Origin: Channallabes apus
Taxonomy: Eukaryota; Chordata; Actinopteri; Siluriformes; Clariidae
Length of the DNA: 64,000 nt
NCBI GenBank assembly: GCA_030522415.1
Contig: CM060109.1
Span: forward strand, 5,056,655 to 5,120,654
Reading direction: 5' to 3'
The notes under the pieces are model-generated. The model saw only the letters and a list, made by a program, of their open reading frames with translations. It was not told the DNA's origin and did no database searches. A program made the position numbers and the translations under genes. Shown in pieces: positions 10,616 through 22,075 of the stretch (positions are counted from its first letter, which is position 1; every line of letters begins with the position of its first letter).

Positions 10616-11341
10616 ATGAGATCTTTCTTTTTAAGCTGTCTCCTGTTTGCAGTTTATGGGATAGCTGTAAGTGTGGTAAGAGAATACTTTTATATTGAAC
10701 AGTCAATGACCTGGACTACAGCTCAGAACTACTGCAGAAAGACCTATAAGGATATAGCCACCATCACTTCAGAAGAAGAAAACCAGAGCACTATGAGACT
10801 TCCAGGACCAATAAATTTTCTGGTTTGGATTGGGCTGGAAAGAAATGTGTCACAAGTAAACATCTGGCAGTGGTCTGATGGAGAAGAAGTAAATTTCACA
10901 AGCTGGCACAAGGATGAGCCCAATGATCTGAGTAAGAAATGTGCTGCTATTGCACCTGATGGCTGGTATGATGCTGACTGTAGTGAAGGTCATTATCCCA
11001 TGTGTTATAGAATGTTCACTTTGGTAAAGGAAAGTAAAACATGGGAGAAAGCTCATGAGCATTGCAGGAGTAACTACACTGAGTTGGCCGTTGTGGATTC
11101 AGAAACATTGCTAGACCTGCTTCAACCAGAGACTGAACAAGCCCAAACAGCCAGTGTGTGGACAGGTCTACGCTTCCTTCATGGAACATGGCTCTGGGTG
11201 AACGGGACACTGCTGGAGAGCCTGGTATCACTGCCTTCATGCCCAGTCGAGCCCTATCGGTGTGCGGCGTACAACTTCAACACCCATATCTGGGAGAACA
11301 GAGACTGCAATGAAGAGCTTAATTTCCTCTGCTATGAATAA
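10616..11341 (+). CDS. Secreted two-CTLD C-type lectin-like protein, gene A (EPN type)
   Basis: 241 residues, intronless. I chose the ATG at 10616 over the in-frame ATG at 10583 because genes B and C start at the aligned position (ACAGCAAAGATG / ACAGCAGAAATG) and it gives a clean signal peptide (residues 1 to about 19, FFLSCLLFAVYGIAV). CTLD1 (about 22-130) has the WIGL motif, EPN at 101-103 and WYD at 117-119; EPN is the mannose-type calcium/sugar site, and WND is the usual second site, here with Tyr for Asn. CTLD2 (about 131-241) keeps the cysteines and WENRDC but has no EPN/QPD, so it probably does not bind sugar through calcium. NVS, NFT, NYT and NGT sites fit an extracellular glycoprotein; there is no membrane anchor. 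Most likely a soluble recognition lectin; ligand unknown. Two-CTLD fish proteins like this are often labelled 'macrophage mannose receptor-like', but the receptor's other domains are absent. Confidence 0.93.
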   Translation: MRSFFLSCLLFAVYGIAVSVVREYFYIEQSMTWTTAQNYCRKTYKDIATITSEEENQSTMRLPGPINFLVWIGLERNVSQVNIWQWSDGEEVNFTSWHKDEPNDLSKKCAAIAPDGWYDADCSEGHYPMCYRMFTLVKESKTWEKAHEHCRSNYTELAVVDSETLLDLLQPETEQAQTASVWTGLRFLHGTWLWVNGTLLESLVSLPSCPVEPYRCAAYNFNTHIWENRDCNEELNFLCYE

Positions 11342-11860
11342 TGGTGAGTAATAAACATCCAGATCATTGACGAGGATTGTTTAAGCTTTAATAATATTAT
11401 AATGCAGTGATAGTTGCTCGAACTTTAAAATCTGCACTAAAAACCTAACCTAAACAAATTATAATTAATATTAATTTTGTCCATCCCTTTGATTTTTAAT
11501 AACTATATATAATTCCTTTCAACAGATGACATTCTTCAAGTGAAATAAGAAGAATATGTACAATTAGAATTAGGATTTATTTAGACCTAGTTCTTATGTA
11601 GTATTGTTAACATTAAATAGAAATTATTGCTCATTACAGTAGATATTGATGCAGGTGTTGTTTAATTTCATATAGTAATATGTTTATGTGAAATTATATC
11701 ATACTCATGGGTACATGCTTGGTGGTTATTTTTAACCAATTTTAACTGTCTAAAATGTAGCTGGTAAATTTAAACTGTATTAAAAAACACAATCTGATGC
11801 GCTTTTATTGTCTACTTGTCCCCTGGCAAATAAATGAATTACAAATTAATTGTTAATGTC
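11342..11860 (+). other. 3' UTR of gene A with intron and polyA signal
   Basis: A splice donor G|GTGAGTAAT lies at 11343/11344, two bases after the stop. A pyrimidine-rich acceptor CCTTTCAACAG ends at 11525, and AATAAA lies at 11829-11834. Donor, acceptor and polyA positions recur after genes B and C. The junction is too close to the stop to trigger nonsense-mediated decay. Confidence 0.7.
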
Positions 11861-13855
11861 TTTATAAGTCCCATCACAATAAGAGCTAGGTTAAATATGA
11901 AATAATCTACAACTTTGACCACTAGCGTAACATTTAATGAAAGTAGGTATGATACAAGTGCCTGTGTTTGTTAAATATTTTATTGGGGCAATCTATATTT
12001 AAAACAATTTCAACTCATTAGGCTTTTATTAGGCTTCCTTACATTTCCCCGGATTTGTATGAAAAATGCAGATAACTCCTACCCTTTTAATGTAGTGGAA
12101 GATAGACATCACTATACTCATTATCCTGTCTATCCCTTATATACCCGACCACCCCTGTGTCATCAACAATTCTTTGTACAAGTCTGAAGGGACCTAATAT
12201 AGTTCCTTGTGGAGCACCTGTACTGTGCTGTGTATGTTCAATACACAGTTCCTAAGCCACACACACTGGTCTAATTGTCCATGATCCATGGTACAGTATA
12301 TGACTTGATTGGCATAGCACAGGTATTTCTTGATTGAATGGTGTTAAATGCTATTGAGAAATAAAAAAAAATCCTCACCCTACTGCACCCTACCAAAACA
12401 TAATCCTCACCCTACTGCCCTGTTTATCCAGGTGTGAGTAACCTCTGTGTAACAGGTAAATCACTGCATCATTCACACCTGTACGATCCTAATATGCAAA
12501 CTGCAATGTCAAGGTCAAAGTCAAAATTTTTTAGGACATTTAACACAACACAGTCGACCAAAGTGCTGTACAATCCAAAAATATCTGCAGACATAGAAAC
12601 AGAGTATAAAACTGACAATAATAAGACAACTAAATAATTCAATTTCCAAATAAAACAAACAATAATACAGCATAGACAAATCGAATTAGATATGGAAGCC
12701 AATTGTGCCTGAGAACGAAAGTATCATTCTCTAAACCACCCTTTACACAATTCAAGATCATGGAATGGTTGTGTTCTCACAAATTGTAAAAAGAAAAAGA
12801 AAAAAATCAAGTGAGATGGTGTGGTCAAGTTTTTTTTTTTGAGGGCGCAGGATAATAACTAACCATGCAAAAATATGTAGTTATTATGGTTAGTTATTAT
12901 GTAGGTTGTGAAAAATGTTAACTTTTTAATAATAGTTTTATTAACAAAATTTAAGATTAATTAAGTCAACTAGGAGTAGCCTGCAGTGGTAAAAAAAATC
13001 TCGCCTTTAATAATCCCTAAAGCTGTGAGACATTTTGAAAACTCCCATGTTAAACTGAATCCTTTGTTTTCATTACATCTCCGCTTTTGTGCATTCATAT
13101 CATACCTTCAGTTTTCTTCCTTTTGAAATATGTCAAAAGCTGTGCTTGAACTGTTTTATTTATCTATTATTGTTAGCTATATTTTCTGTTATAGTGATTG
13201 CAGTAATGCTGATAAAAAGTCAACTTTGATTGTTCCTAATAAACTGTTTAACTGAACTCGCAAATGAATCTCAAGATTTTTTTGTGTCAAATACATTCTC
13301 AAATAACCTAAACACTGAAAATATATAAACTTATTTTATCCTCAGATTCTTTCTTGTAACTCTCCTCTCTCTGTCACATACCTGTCTGATGGCTCATTAT
13401 GCAGATCAGTATGCAGGCCTTTGTCTTCTCAGGTGTGAATCACTGCATTAGTAATGATAGATCACGCCTTCTCGCATAGACCCTTTACACTCAAAAAGTG
13501 ACTTAAAAAGTGTTAATCACTATATTGTTTTCTGTGAGCAAGTAAACAAGATCATTTTCACATCATTTCGCGCTCACACACTTGTGTTATAAGAAACAGT
13601 ACATGCACGCTGTACACACATGCCTACAAACACAAAATAAAATATGTTTTATACACACACCTGATCACAGTGTTATAGTAAACAGTACATGCGTGCACAG
13701 ATATTGATTATACCAGTACGAGACGAGCACTAAGACCCAGCAGGGGAGACGATTAACCACAATTCCACAGCGTAAGAGGAAGAAAAACCAGCTGAGTTGT
13801 GATCACGTGACGCTCGGCGTCAAAACAAGAAGCACATTCGTGATACATGATACTC
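11861..13855. other. Gene-free, AT-rich lectin-unit flank
   Basis: No gene. About 12430-12500 resembles 48408-48485 (GAGTAACCTCTGTGTAACAG), and about 12815-12950 resembles 46480-46580 (GGTGTGGTCAAGT ... ATAACTAACCAT), so parts of this flank are shared with the gene B neighbourhood. The 67- and 77-residue frames near 12434-12702 are overlapping low-complexity accidents. Confidence 0.55.
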
Positions 13856-13857
13856 AG

Positions 13858-13972
13858 TGCTCGTAAACCAAGATAACGCTCATTTTTCAAGTCAAAATTT
13901 ATAAAAAAGCTTTGCTCATCTTGTGGAACACTTGTAAACCATGTTACTGGTAATCCAAGGTTTCACTGTATA
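13858..13972 (-). repeat. Terminal repeat of a mariner/pogo-like element
   Basis: Minus-strand CAGTGAAACCTTGGATTACC, then a CAAGTGTTCCACAAGATGAG stretch. The same terminus occurs on the + strand at 46587 (CAGTGAAACCTCGGATTACG). It is followed by a TA. No opposite end or transposase was found, so the superfamily is uncertain. Confidence 0.55.
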
Positions 13973-14870
13973 ATATTGGCTAGATTCAAGAATGTTTCAC
14001 TTGCTAAGATATTTTTTTTGCAGTGAAGTATTGCTCAGGCCTCTTCTGTCCAAATCAAGGCTCACATTCAGGCCTTTACTAGTGTGAAGCCTTATTTTGG
14101 TGTTGAGGTTTCCCACCCAATAGTTTAACTAAAAGGTTCATTTCATGAAGCTTCATTTAAGGCCTGAATATACTGACCTCTAGTGGACAAATTTTCTGTA
14201 ACAAATAGATTATTGTTATATGCACAGAAACATGTTTCCCCCATACAATTAAGTTCTTCCTTCGCTGTCAACAATTATTTCACCAGTGTTAAAGATTCAA
14301 TACACAAATCAAGGGATTCAAACACACACTAAAGAATAATTGAGGAGGGAAAGAAAAAAAAAAAAAAAACTATACAGTATATTGACCACTAGAGTTTATA
14401 AGACAGATTAAGGTCATTAACATAAACCAAATGTTTTTGTGTGAATTTATCCTTCATATATTAGATATCATATATCAGATTTCCTCCCCAGCCCAATGAC
14501 GTGCAGATTAGGCCAACTGGAGTCCCCGAATTTCCTGTCTGAATGTGCTTGTGAATTTGAATGGAGTTGTATAATGGGACCACAGTTGTATAATGGGATT
14601 AAATTGAATGGTCACCATTGGCCTTCATGGTTCCTAAATAGATGGATGGATATATTGGGAAATATAAGGAGTAAATGTAAAGTTCATTATGAAATGCAAA
14701 AATGCATTAGTTTTCCTAAATGATATGAAATGAAATAAAAAAAAAAATCTCCAATATAACACAAGGCCTTGTTTGTCACTGGTCATGTGAATCTCAGGAA
14801 AACAACACATACCTCGAAGCAAGGCTTCATTTGGAAATGCCTCTTCTGCCCAATACAAGCTCCGGTGTCA
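13973..14870. other. Gene-free repeat-bearing spacer
   Basis: It contains two stretches of a GCTTCATTT-type repeat (about 14035-14180 and 14755-14870; a third lies near 53200-53265). Several short open frames overlap on both strands and none has a family signature. Confidence 0.45.
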
Positions 14871-16601
14871 TATACAGGCAGTTCTTGCATTGTCAATATA
14901 CAGATGTCGCCCTTAAAACCCTGCGTGTTTTCCCGCGGGATGCCGCAATTTAGCGCGCGGCTTGCCGCGACTTGCCGGAGGCAACATTCGGGAATTTAAA
15001 ATAAATGTGTTGTGCTTCACTGAATATCCGCCAGATGGCGCATAGAAGGACTTTATCTAAAAGCCGGTGGTCCTGGAAAGTCAGTTTCCCTATGTTTCCC
15101 CGGTGGCGCGCAGATTCAAATCATGACGTCACTCGCTACCTAACGCTGAGAAGGCGAACGAGGATTTTAACAGTTTTTCTCTCGTTTTAAAGTGTTTTTA
15201 TGAACTTTTTGAATTAAACAAATAACCTATGCATAATAATCGAGTGTCTTTTCGCTTTTTTTTTGTATATTTGAAGATAATTCATACGTTTTAAGCCGCT
15301 GCAAAAGGCTGGTTTGCTGGGCGAGTACTGACATCACGACTACTTTTATTACACCTACATTTGTTTATTTGTATATGTATGTTATTAATATTAATTTTTT
15401 AGAGATTGTGTGTGCGTGCACGGAGAGTTTGTGTTGATAAGTGTATGTGGATAAGTTGATAAGTGTATCAGAAAGCATTAAAATGTTCATTTGAATTAAA
15501 ATGACACACACACGTCTGTATATACAGTATATCAATTACATATATATCAATTTCATTAGTTCGTTCATTCTATTTGAAGCTTCGGATGTTTGTTTTTTTT
15601 TTGGTTTGGTTAGATTAGTTCTGAACTCGCTTCCGTGAAACTATCGCTAAAACAATGTACTGAGCCCTCCTGAGGATATAAAGCTTTATTATTGTGTTTG
15701 AATAAATATTCAGATCTACCACAGCAGGTAATAAACTATGGTGTGTCATAACCGAAGCAAACACCACGATTATGCCTCGTTTCGTTCGACGGGAACGTGG
15801 TTCACTTGGCCGCGGTATATTATAAACCTGTGGAATGTTTCACTGTTTATGTTCACATAAGAGGAATAAAAGCGAGTGAAATGTGGAAATGATGTGTGGC
15901 AACTCAATGAGGACTAAAGCAAAAGATTTCGGTAACTCCACTGAGTGTAACATCTGCATAGTGACACTGAACATCTTCACTTTTCCGTTTACCTCTGAAA
16001 AAAAAGCTGTATTTTGTTTGTTTATATTTAGAGTTTTTATAACAGTAGAACAAGTACCCGCGCGCACGCACACACACAGACACACACATAGACACACACA
16101 CACAGACACACACACTCCCCTGAGCCCTCGGGAAACATCCAATCACCGTCGGTATACAAATGAGTCAAGACGTAGCCTAACGTGGTGTCGTGTCGGATTT
16201 CAGTGGTCACGGAGTGGGAAGACTTTGAAGAAGCTGCAGTGACAGTGAACAGCTGAACAACTTCACTTTTCCGTTTACCTCTGAGGAAAAAAAGCTGTAT
16301 TTTGTTTGTTTATATTTAGAATTTTTATAGTAGTATAAGAGAAAGTTATAGTTTGGTCTGTACTGTTGTTCGCACCCTTGTAGAGAATAAATAAATGAAT
16401 AACACCTTCATATCCCCTCTCAAGAGTGTCATAGTCCATTGTTAGTTTTAATGATCTGGCTGAAACTAATTATCACTACATAAGTACCCTAACACCATTG
16501 ATCATGAGTCTCAGCTGAACCTAATTCTATACTTGTAACAGAAAATGTAGATGCAGATTCCAAATGTGTATTTATAGATAGATAGATAGATAGATAGATA
16601 G

Positions 16602-16647
<46 letters not shown>

Positions 16648-16807
16648 GCTCTACGCAGGGGCAAGAGAGGGCAGCGCACCCTTAAATGTCTGCACATGTT
16701 AATATATTCCTAAAATGTATATATTATAAGTTGATAAACTGATCTGCGGTAGCGGAAAAATCCGCTGAAAATAGGACAGGCTGCAGCGCACGCGCACACA
16801 CACACAT

Positions 16808-16843
<36 letters not shown>

Positions 16844-17543
16844 CTCCCTTGAGCCCTGCGTCTGTCGGATTTCAGCGGTCACGGAAAGACTTTGAAGCAG
16901 TTTATATATGAATCTAAGCTTGAACTTATCAGCATTGTAAATATATAATACTTTTCAAATAAAATCGCTATTACTTTGACCCTGAAGTTTAGTTTAGCAC
17001 ACAAAAAAAACAGAAAAGTCATTTCTGGTAAATCAACGGAATGTGTAGTTTATTTACAGTAATTCATTAAAAAATGAATATACATTGTACAGTACACGGT
17101 AAACACGGGAAAGATTACAAAATGAAAAAACAAACAGTGTCTACTTTATAAACAGCTTAGTATGTGCGTCAAGATGCTGAAATCCCTTGCATGTTTTTGC
17201 TTCCAAGTGGAGAGATATTTGACCGATAGCCTAGAACAAAAGATCTATAGGTGTGATCACAACCCCCTCCGACCGACCGTGCCATCAATCACTGACCACC
17301 TCAGAAGTTCCCTCCAATGTATGGCTGCAATACTTGTTTTGCAAGTATTTTTAACACCATTCAAAGGCTTCAAAGGGGCAGTTATCGGCTATGACACGTT
17401 GAAGGAGAACTTAATAGTTCTCAAAAATAGTGTAAATGTCTGCAACAATCACTAACCATTAAAATGTTTTTTTTTTTGTAATTAAACACGAAAATATTAA
17501 TTATATTTCCATATATACACACACATACACACACACACACACA
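14871..17543. repeat. Compound non-coding repeat region with internal duplication
   Basis: No gene. 15969-16049 and 16255-16336 are near-identical direct repeats (CTTCACTTTTCCGTTTACCT, then GCTGTATTTTGTTTGTTTAT). The stretch after the first repeat (CCCTGAGCCCTCGG ... GTCGGATTTCAGTGGTCACG) recurs at about 16845-16895. A GATA/TG microsatellite is at 16574-16646 and CA runs at about 16062-16115 and 16790-16842. About 15470-15515 matches 33485-33535 in inverted orientation. 14873-14892 (CAGGCAGTTCTTGCATTGTC) matches the inverse of about 44772-44797, near the right end of the 4.8-kb element. Confidence 0.6.
16574..16646 (+). repeat. Compound microsatellite (GATA)n(TG)n
   Basis: About seven GATA units run directly into about eighteen TG units. 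Confidence 0.95.
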
Positions 17544-19544
17544 CAAGGGCGTAGGTTTGCTAGGTTTTCTTAATATGGTGCGAAATCACTTTACATTAAT
17601 ACTAGCAATGCTTCGATTTATATTAATCCACTCGAAATGCAATTCATTAAGTTAAATTAAGGAATAGTGTAAAGTTAAAGGAATGTTTCATAACTGACAA
17701 AAAGATAGTCTTTAATAAAATAAAAACTATTCTTTATTGAGCCCTAGTGCAAATGAAACATCTCAATCATCTGTATATATATAAAAGTAGATTACATCTA
17801 AACATGAACTACTAGGTAGAGTACCACACAACAGCTCAATGCCTATTGCTCCTATATGAAGGACACAAAAACATGCCTTCGCCTCTCGTTAACAAAAATA
17901 AACTGCTGGCATATTTGTTTGACATCAATATTGTCCAGGCTGTTCTTTTTTTCTTCTGATAAACACTAAAGATGATATTTTGTAGAATGCTGAAAACCTG
18001 TAATCATTGATTTACATAGTATTTGTTTTTCCTGCTACGGAAGTCAATGTTTTCAGCTTTTTTCCCCAATATCTTATTTTGTATTCAACAAAATAAAGAA
18101 AATCATTAAAGTTTGGAACCACTTAAGGAGTAAATAGTGAGTAAAGTTTTTTTTGGGGGTGAACAATGGCTTTGACCCTAACTCTTCCCCTCTGACTGCA
18201 CTAGGACCGGACAGCATTGCCACCTGATGAAGTAGCGTGACAAAAAAGTGAAATGTCAGTTCAAAACTTTTGCCAAAAACACTAATGAATCACTTACATC
18301 CTCAGCCTATCACTCCTCATAATGCTAAATATTAGTGTAATCAACATGTATAATACACGCACACATATTATATGTTATATACTGTATAATCAACATTCAG
18401 ATTGACCTCCTGTGAACTCGCCTCTTCACCTGAACTACAACATGACTGATCTGCTTCTGTCCCCTAATTGAAAAACATTGAGGGATTCCTTATGAGCATG
18501 GACAGAGAATGCCTCAGCCTATTATTGGTAACAATGTTAAATCTCAGGACAACTACAGTGGCTTGCAAAAGTATTCGCCCCCCGTGAACTTTTCCACATT
18601 TTGTCACATTACAGCCACAAACATGAATCAAATTTATTGGAATTCCACGTGAAAGACCAATACAAAGTGGTGTACACGCGAGAAGTGGAACGAAAATCAT
18701 ACATGATTTCAAAAAAAAATTTTTTTTTTAAATAAATAACTGAAAAGTGGGTTGTGTGTAATTATTCAGCCCCCTTTGGTCTGAGTGCAGTCAGTTGGCC
18801 ATAGACATTGCCTGATGAGTGCTAATGACTAGAGAGCACCTGTGTGTAATCTACACTCTCTCCATCGCTGTCTGATATACAGCACAGGTGTTTAGGTTCT
18901 GTTACCTGACAAAACAGGATAAACACATGCCATTTAAACAGCAATCATTTTATTTCACTTTTTCTGAGTCTTAGTGTGCAAACCTCGAATCAAATCATTA
19001 ATGTTCGCCAAGTAAGTGAATGCATTTTAAAAACTATTTTTCTGAAGTGGATTGTCTATTGGTGTCAACAAAATTCTAGCCATATGGCAATATTAGTATA
19101 TTAGTTTATCAATTTCTTTCACAATACTGATTTCTGACAAACAGTCACTAGATTAGGAGACTGACAGGGATCATACAGTATTTATACTTTTACATTTAGC
19201 TGTTTAATCTGCTGTTAGTTTTACGTCCGTATTCACAGACTATATCCTGGCCTGCTGTACTGAATGTGAGTCCACTGCATTTGGCGCTGCTTGTGTCTGA
19301 ACGCAGCCAATCGTCTATCACATGATGGCAGGGAAAGGCACAGCCAATCAAAATGTTCATATTTGTTTTGGGGGCGGGAGGACTCAAGGAGAGAACGTGA
19401 TTTATCCCTTCCTGCGTGTCTAGGTTAATGTTGACAGAACGATTTTAAAAAAAAGTGGATTAAATTATTGGTGGGGACATTTCAATGGTCGGAGGATATT
19501 GGTGGGGACACATCCCCTCCGTCCACCCTAAATCTACGCCCCTG
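17544..19544. mobile_element. Putative TIR element with CAGGGGCGTAG-type ends (complete copy)
   Basis: The left end CAAGGGCGTAGGTTTG and the inverted right end CAGGGGCGTAGATTTA are related terminal repeats 2.0 kb apart. A block rich in GGTGGGGACA / TGTCCCC lies inside the right end. No transposase frame is seen. The palindrome's left outer boundary (17918) falls inside it, and the right-arm copy (29400-31020) is cut off there. No target duplication is clear because both flanks are simple CA or TA repeats. Confidence 0.55.
18556..18778 (+). repeat. Tc1-family terminal fragment in left arm
   Basis: CAGTGGCTTGCAAAAGTATT preceded by TA, then CCACATTTTGTCACATTACA and CCACGTGAAAGACCAATACA, ending around AATTATTCAGCCCCC. 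This is the end of a teleost Tc1 family. The other end is not present. Its mirror is 30161-30383. Confidence 0.75.
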
Positions 19545-20160
19545 TATATATATAATTTAAAACTATTTATTCATTTGTCTTTTATTTACTTACTTACTAG
19601 CGAATGCTTTTTTAGGGCTCTAAAAACTACGGCAGTATGAATGACAATGGAATAGGACGTGTGAGTTGCACCGGTCACACACACACACACACACACAATA
19701 AATATATATATATAATTAAATTCTTAAAACATCGTGTTCACCCATGCACTGAAAAAAAGAACTTGTAAGATTTACTTGATAAAATCCTCATAACAATTTG
19801 GACACAGATTTTAAGTAAATTTTATTGCTCCAATATTAAGGCTGAATCCCAACCCTTCCCCCTACCCTTCCATTTGGCGCGTTCACGTGCAGGGGTAGTG
19901 GTGTCTCATTTCTCATTTCTCAAGGGGGGAAGGGCCAGATAGCCCTCCAAACGAAGATTTTTCAGGACCTCACTTCAAACGAAGGGCTAAGCGAAGTTTT
20001 CAACATGGCTGCTCACTCGAGCAAGCAGAGACATAAATGTTAAGTCATTTTTGCCATTAATAAAGATTTTTATGACAAGTTTTCATTATATGTATATTAC
20101 CTTTAGTCTTGTGTCTGTGTTTATGGTGATGTTCTGTAAAGAAACGTTTGCAAAAAAAAA

Positions 20161-20254
20161 ATCGCTAAAGTTTGCTAGCGGATAGCACATATTGCACAAT
20201 ATTACAAATATATATTTTTATGTCACATACACTTTACTGCATGCTACAAACAAA
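20161..20254 (+). repeat. 94-bp direct repeat, first copy (left arm)
   Basis: ATCGCTAAAGTTTGCTAGCG through ATGCTACAAACAAA; repeats at 21982-22075 with about six differences. The pair brackets about 1.7 kb. It may be terminal repeats of an unrecognised insertion or a local duplication. Confidence 0.85.
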
Positions 20255-20896
20255 TATGAAAGTTCAGTAGCACGGCATTTTGCCGAGCATTTGATAACGC
20301 ATTGTTTGTTTTGCTTACGGCCATACACTATTGTTTTGCTTACACTATTCTTACTTATTGCAACGTGACCACAGTTTTGTAATTTATATTCTGTATATGG
20401 ACGGCTGAGGAAACCCGAAGACTCATCCGTGTTCGTGGTGAAAATGAGCAACTTTTTTAAAAATCGAAATACGGCGCAAAAAACTTTGGGAGTGAGTAAT
20501 CTCTCTCTTATTGGAATGTGAGATAAACATCGGCCCATGTCCTCTGACGTAACATGGACACACAGGAATGTAAATGAACACTGCATTTATGACCCAAAAA
20601 ATAAACGCTTTGAGATGATTTATTTGCCGTATGGTGTGTTTATTTGAATATGTTCAGTAAATTTATGAATTACACTCAAAGTGTCAGCGAAACCGGTTTG
20701 CAAATAATTTGTGTGTGTGTTAGGTGATGTGAGAGTGGGTTTTTCAAACTTGCAGTAAAACATTTTTGGGGGCAGTTTTTGATTCCCCCTTATCTAAGTA
20801 CTGTAAAAACGTATATAGTCTTGGGTTAAAAAGTCTGCATTTCAACATGCATCCCCCACCTCCAAAGACTAAGCTCCTGTTGGTATAGCTCTTAAG

Positions 20897-21140
20897 GTCA
20901 CTGTGGCACGCAAACCCCCTGACCACAATAAGGTGGCAATCCCTCAGGGGGGGGAGGTGAAAAATACAAATTAAATAAAATAAATTATCCTTAATCCAGA
21001 TTTTATCAATCAACGACATAATATTTATCTTAGCTGGATGGTCTAATTCTCAAAACCGTTTAACCTAAAGAAAAACATAACACACTATAACTAGAATATT
21101 TACAAAACTGAAAGGTTTTCTTATGAATAATTAAAAAAAA
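20897..21140 (-). repeat. Retroelement-like leader repeat (left arm)
   Basis: Minus strand: CCCTGAGGGATTGCCACC, TTATTGTGGTCAGGGGG, TTTGCGTGCC. A closely related copy lies at 42684-42990 inside the 4.8-kb element, including the adjoining CCTTAATCCAGATTTTATCA side. I associate the motif with teleost retroelement leaders but cannot name the family. Confidence 0.6.
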
Positions 21141-21339
21141 CATTATAACTCAAAAAGATCATATTATGTTTATATATATATATTTTATAGTAACTGAACA
21201 GCTCTCTTCTCTCCAATCCACTCATACACCACAGTCTCCTATTTCTCTGTGCGCGCGCTGCAGCCTGTGAATGAATACACGCAGCGGAGGTTTTACATAT
21301 TTAAAACGTAAAAAGATGTCTCCATCATAAATAGCCCTG

Positions 21340-21390
21340 AATTAACTATATATATATATATATAGTGAGAGAGAGAGAGAGAGAGAGGAG
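21340..21390 (+). repeat. Microsatellite (TA)n(GA)n
   Basis: Tandem TA then GA units, mirrored in the right arm at about 27565-27605. Confidence 0.9.
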
Positions 21391-21981
21391 AAAGGTGTTT
21401 TGCTGGCGAAAAACATTTTAGGCAGAGACGCCTGCTCGTTTGTTTTAAAACCCCCCAATTCTACCCCATTCCCGGAAACCGGTTTGACAACTTCACACCT
21501 TATGTGAATGAAAGGTGAGATGGGGGAATTACAGTGGGGGTTCTGTGGGTCTCCAAACTCAGAAGGCTACGTGTCAGCCGATAACTGCTCCTTTGATCTG
21601 CTGGTTACAGCGGGGCGCCGACTGCTGATGAGCGTATAGTAGCCTGTACAAGCTAGGCCATTTTTAGATTACATTTGAAATTTTAAGGGGTTGAATAGAG
21701 AACCTACTGTCTTATTTATGTAGCGAAAACACGAAAGTAAACTAGATAACATGATCAGAGTTTTAATATTTATATTTAACTAGATGGAAGGCTTTTCAAG
21801 TCACATGGAAAAAAAAATTCTGTTCAGTTCTACAGTTTATCCCACAGTTTATTCCATTGTCCAGCCTCAGGACAATGTAATCAATGTAATATGCTGTTTT
21901 CTGGTTAAATTTTTCTGATTGGACCCGTACATAGAAAGTTTATACGGTAAACATACTTTATATTATATAAAAAATTAAAGA

Positions 21982-22075
21982 ATCGCTCAAGTTTGCTAGC
22001 GGATAGCAGAGATTGCACGATATTACAAATATATATTTTTGTGTCACATACACTTTACTGCATGCTACAAACAAA
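21982..22075 (+). repeat. 94-bp direct repeat, second copy (left arm)
   Basis: Same orientation as 20161-20254. Mirror copies lie in the right arm near 26875-26968 and 28675-28768. Confidence 0.85.

Noticed and set aside
15840..16242. Overlapping 80-119 codon frames on both strands
   Set aside because: Created by a CA/TG microsatellite (His-Thr and Cys-Val runs).
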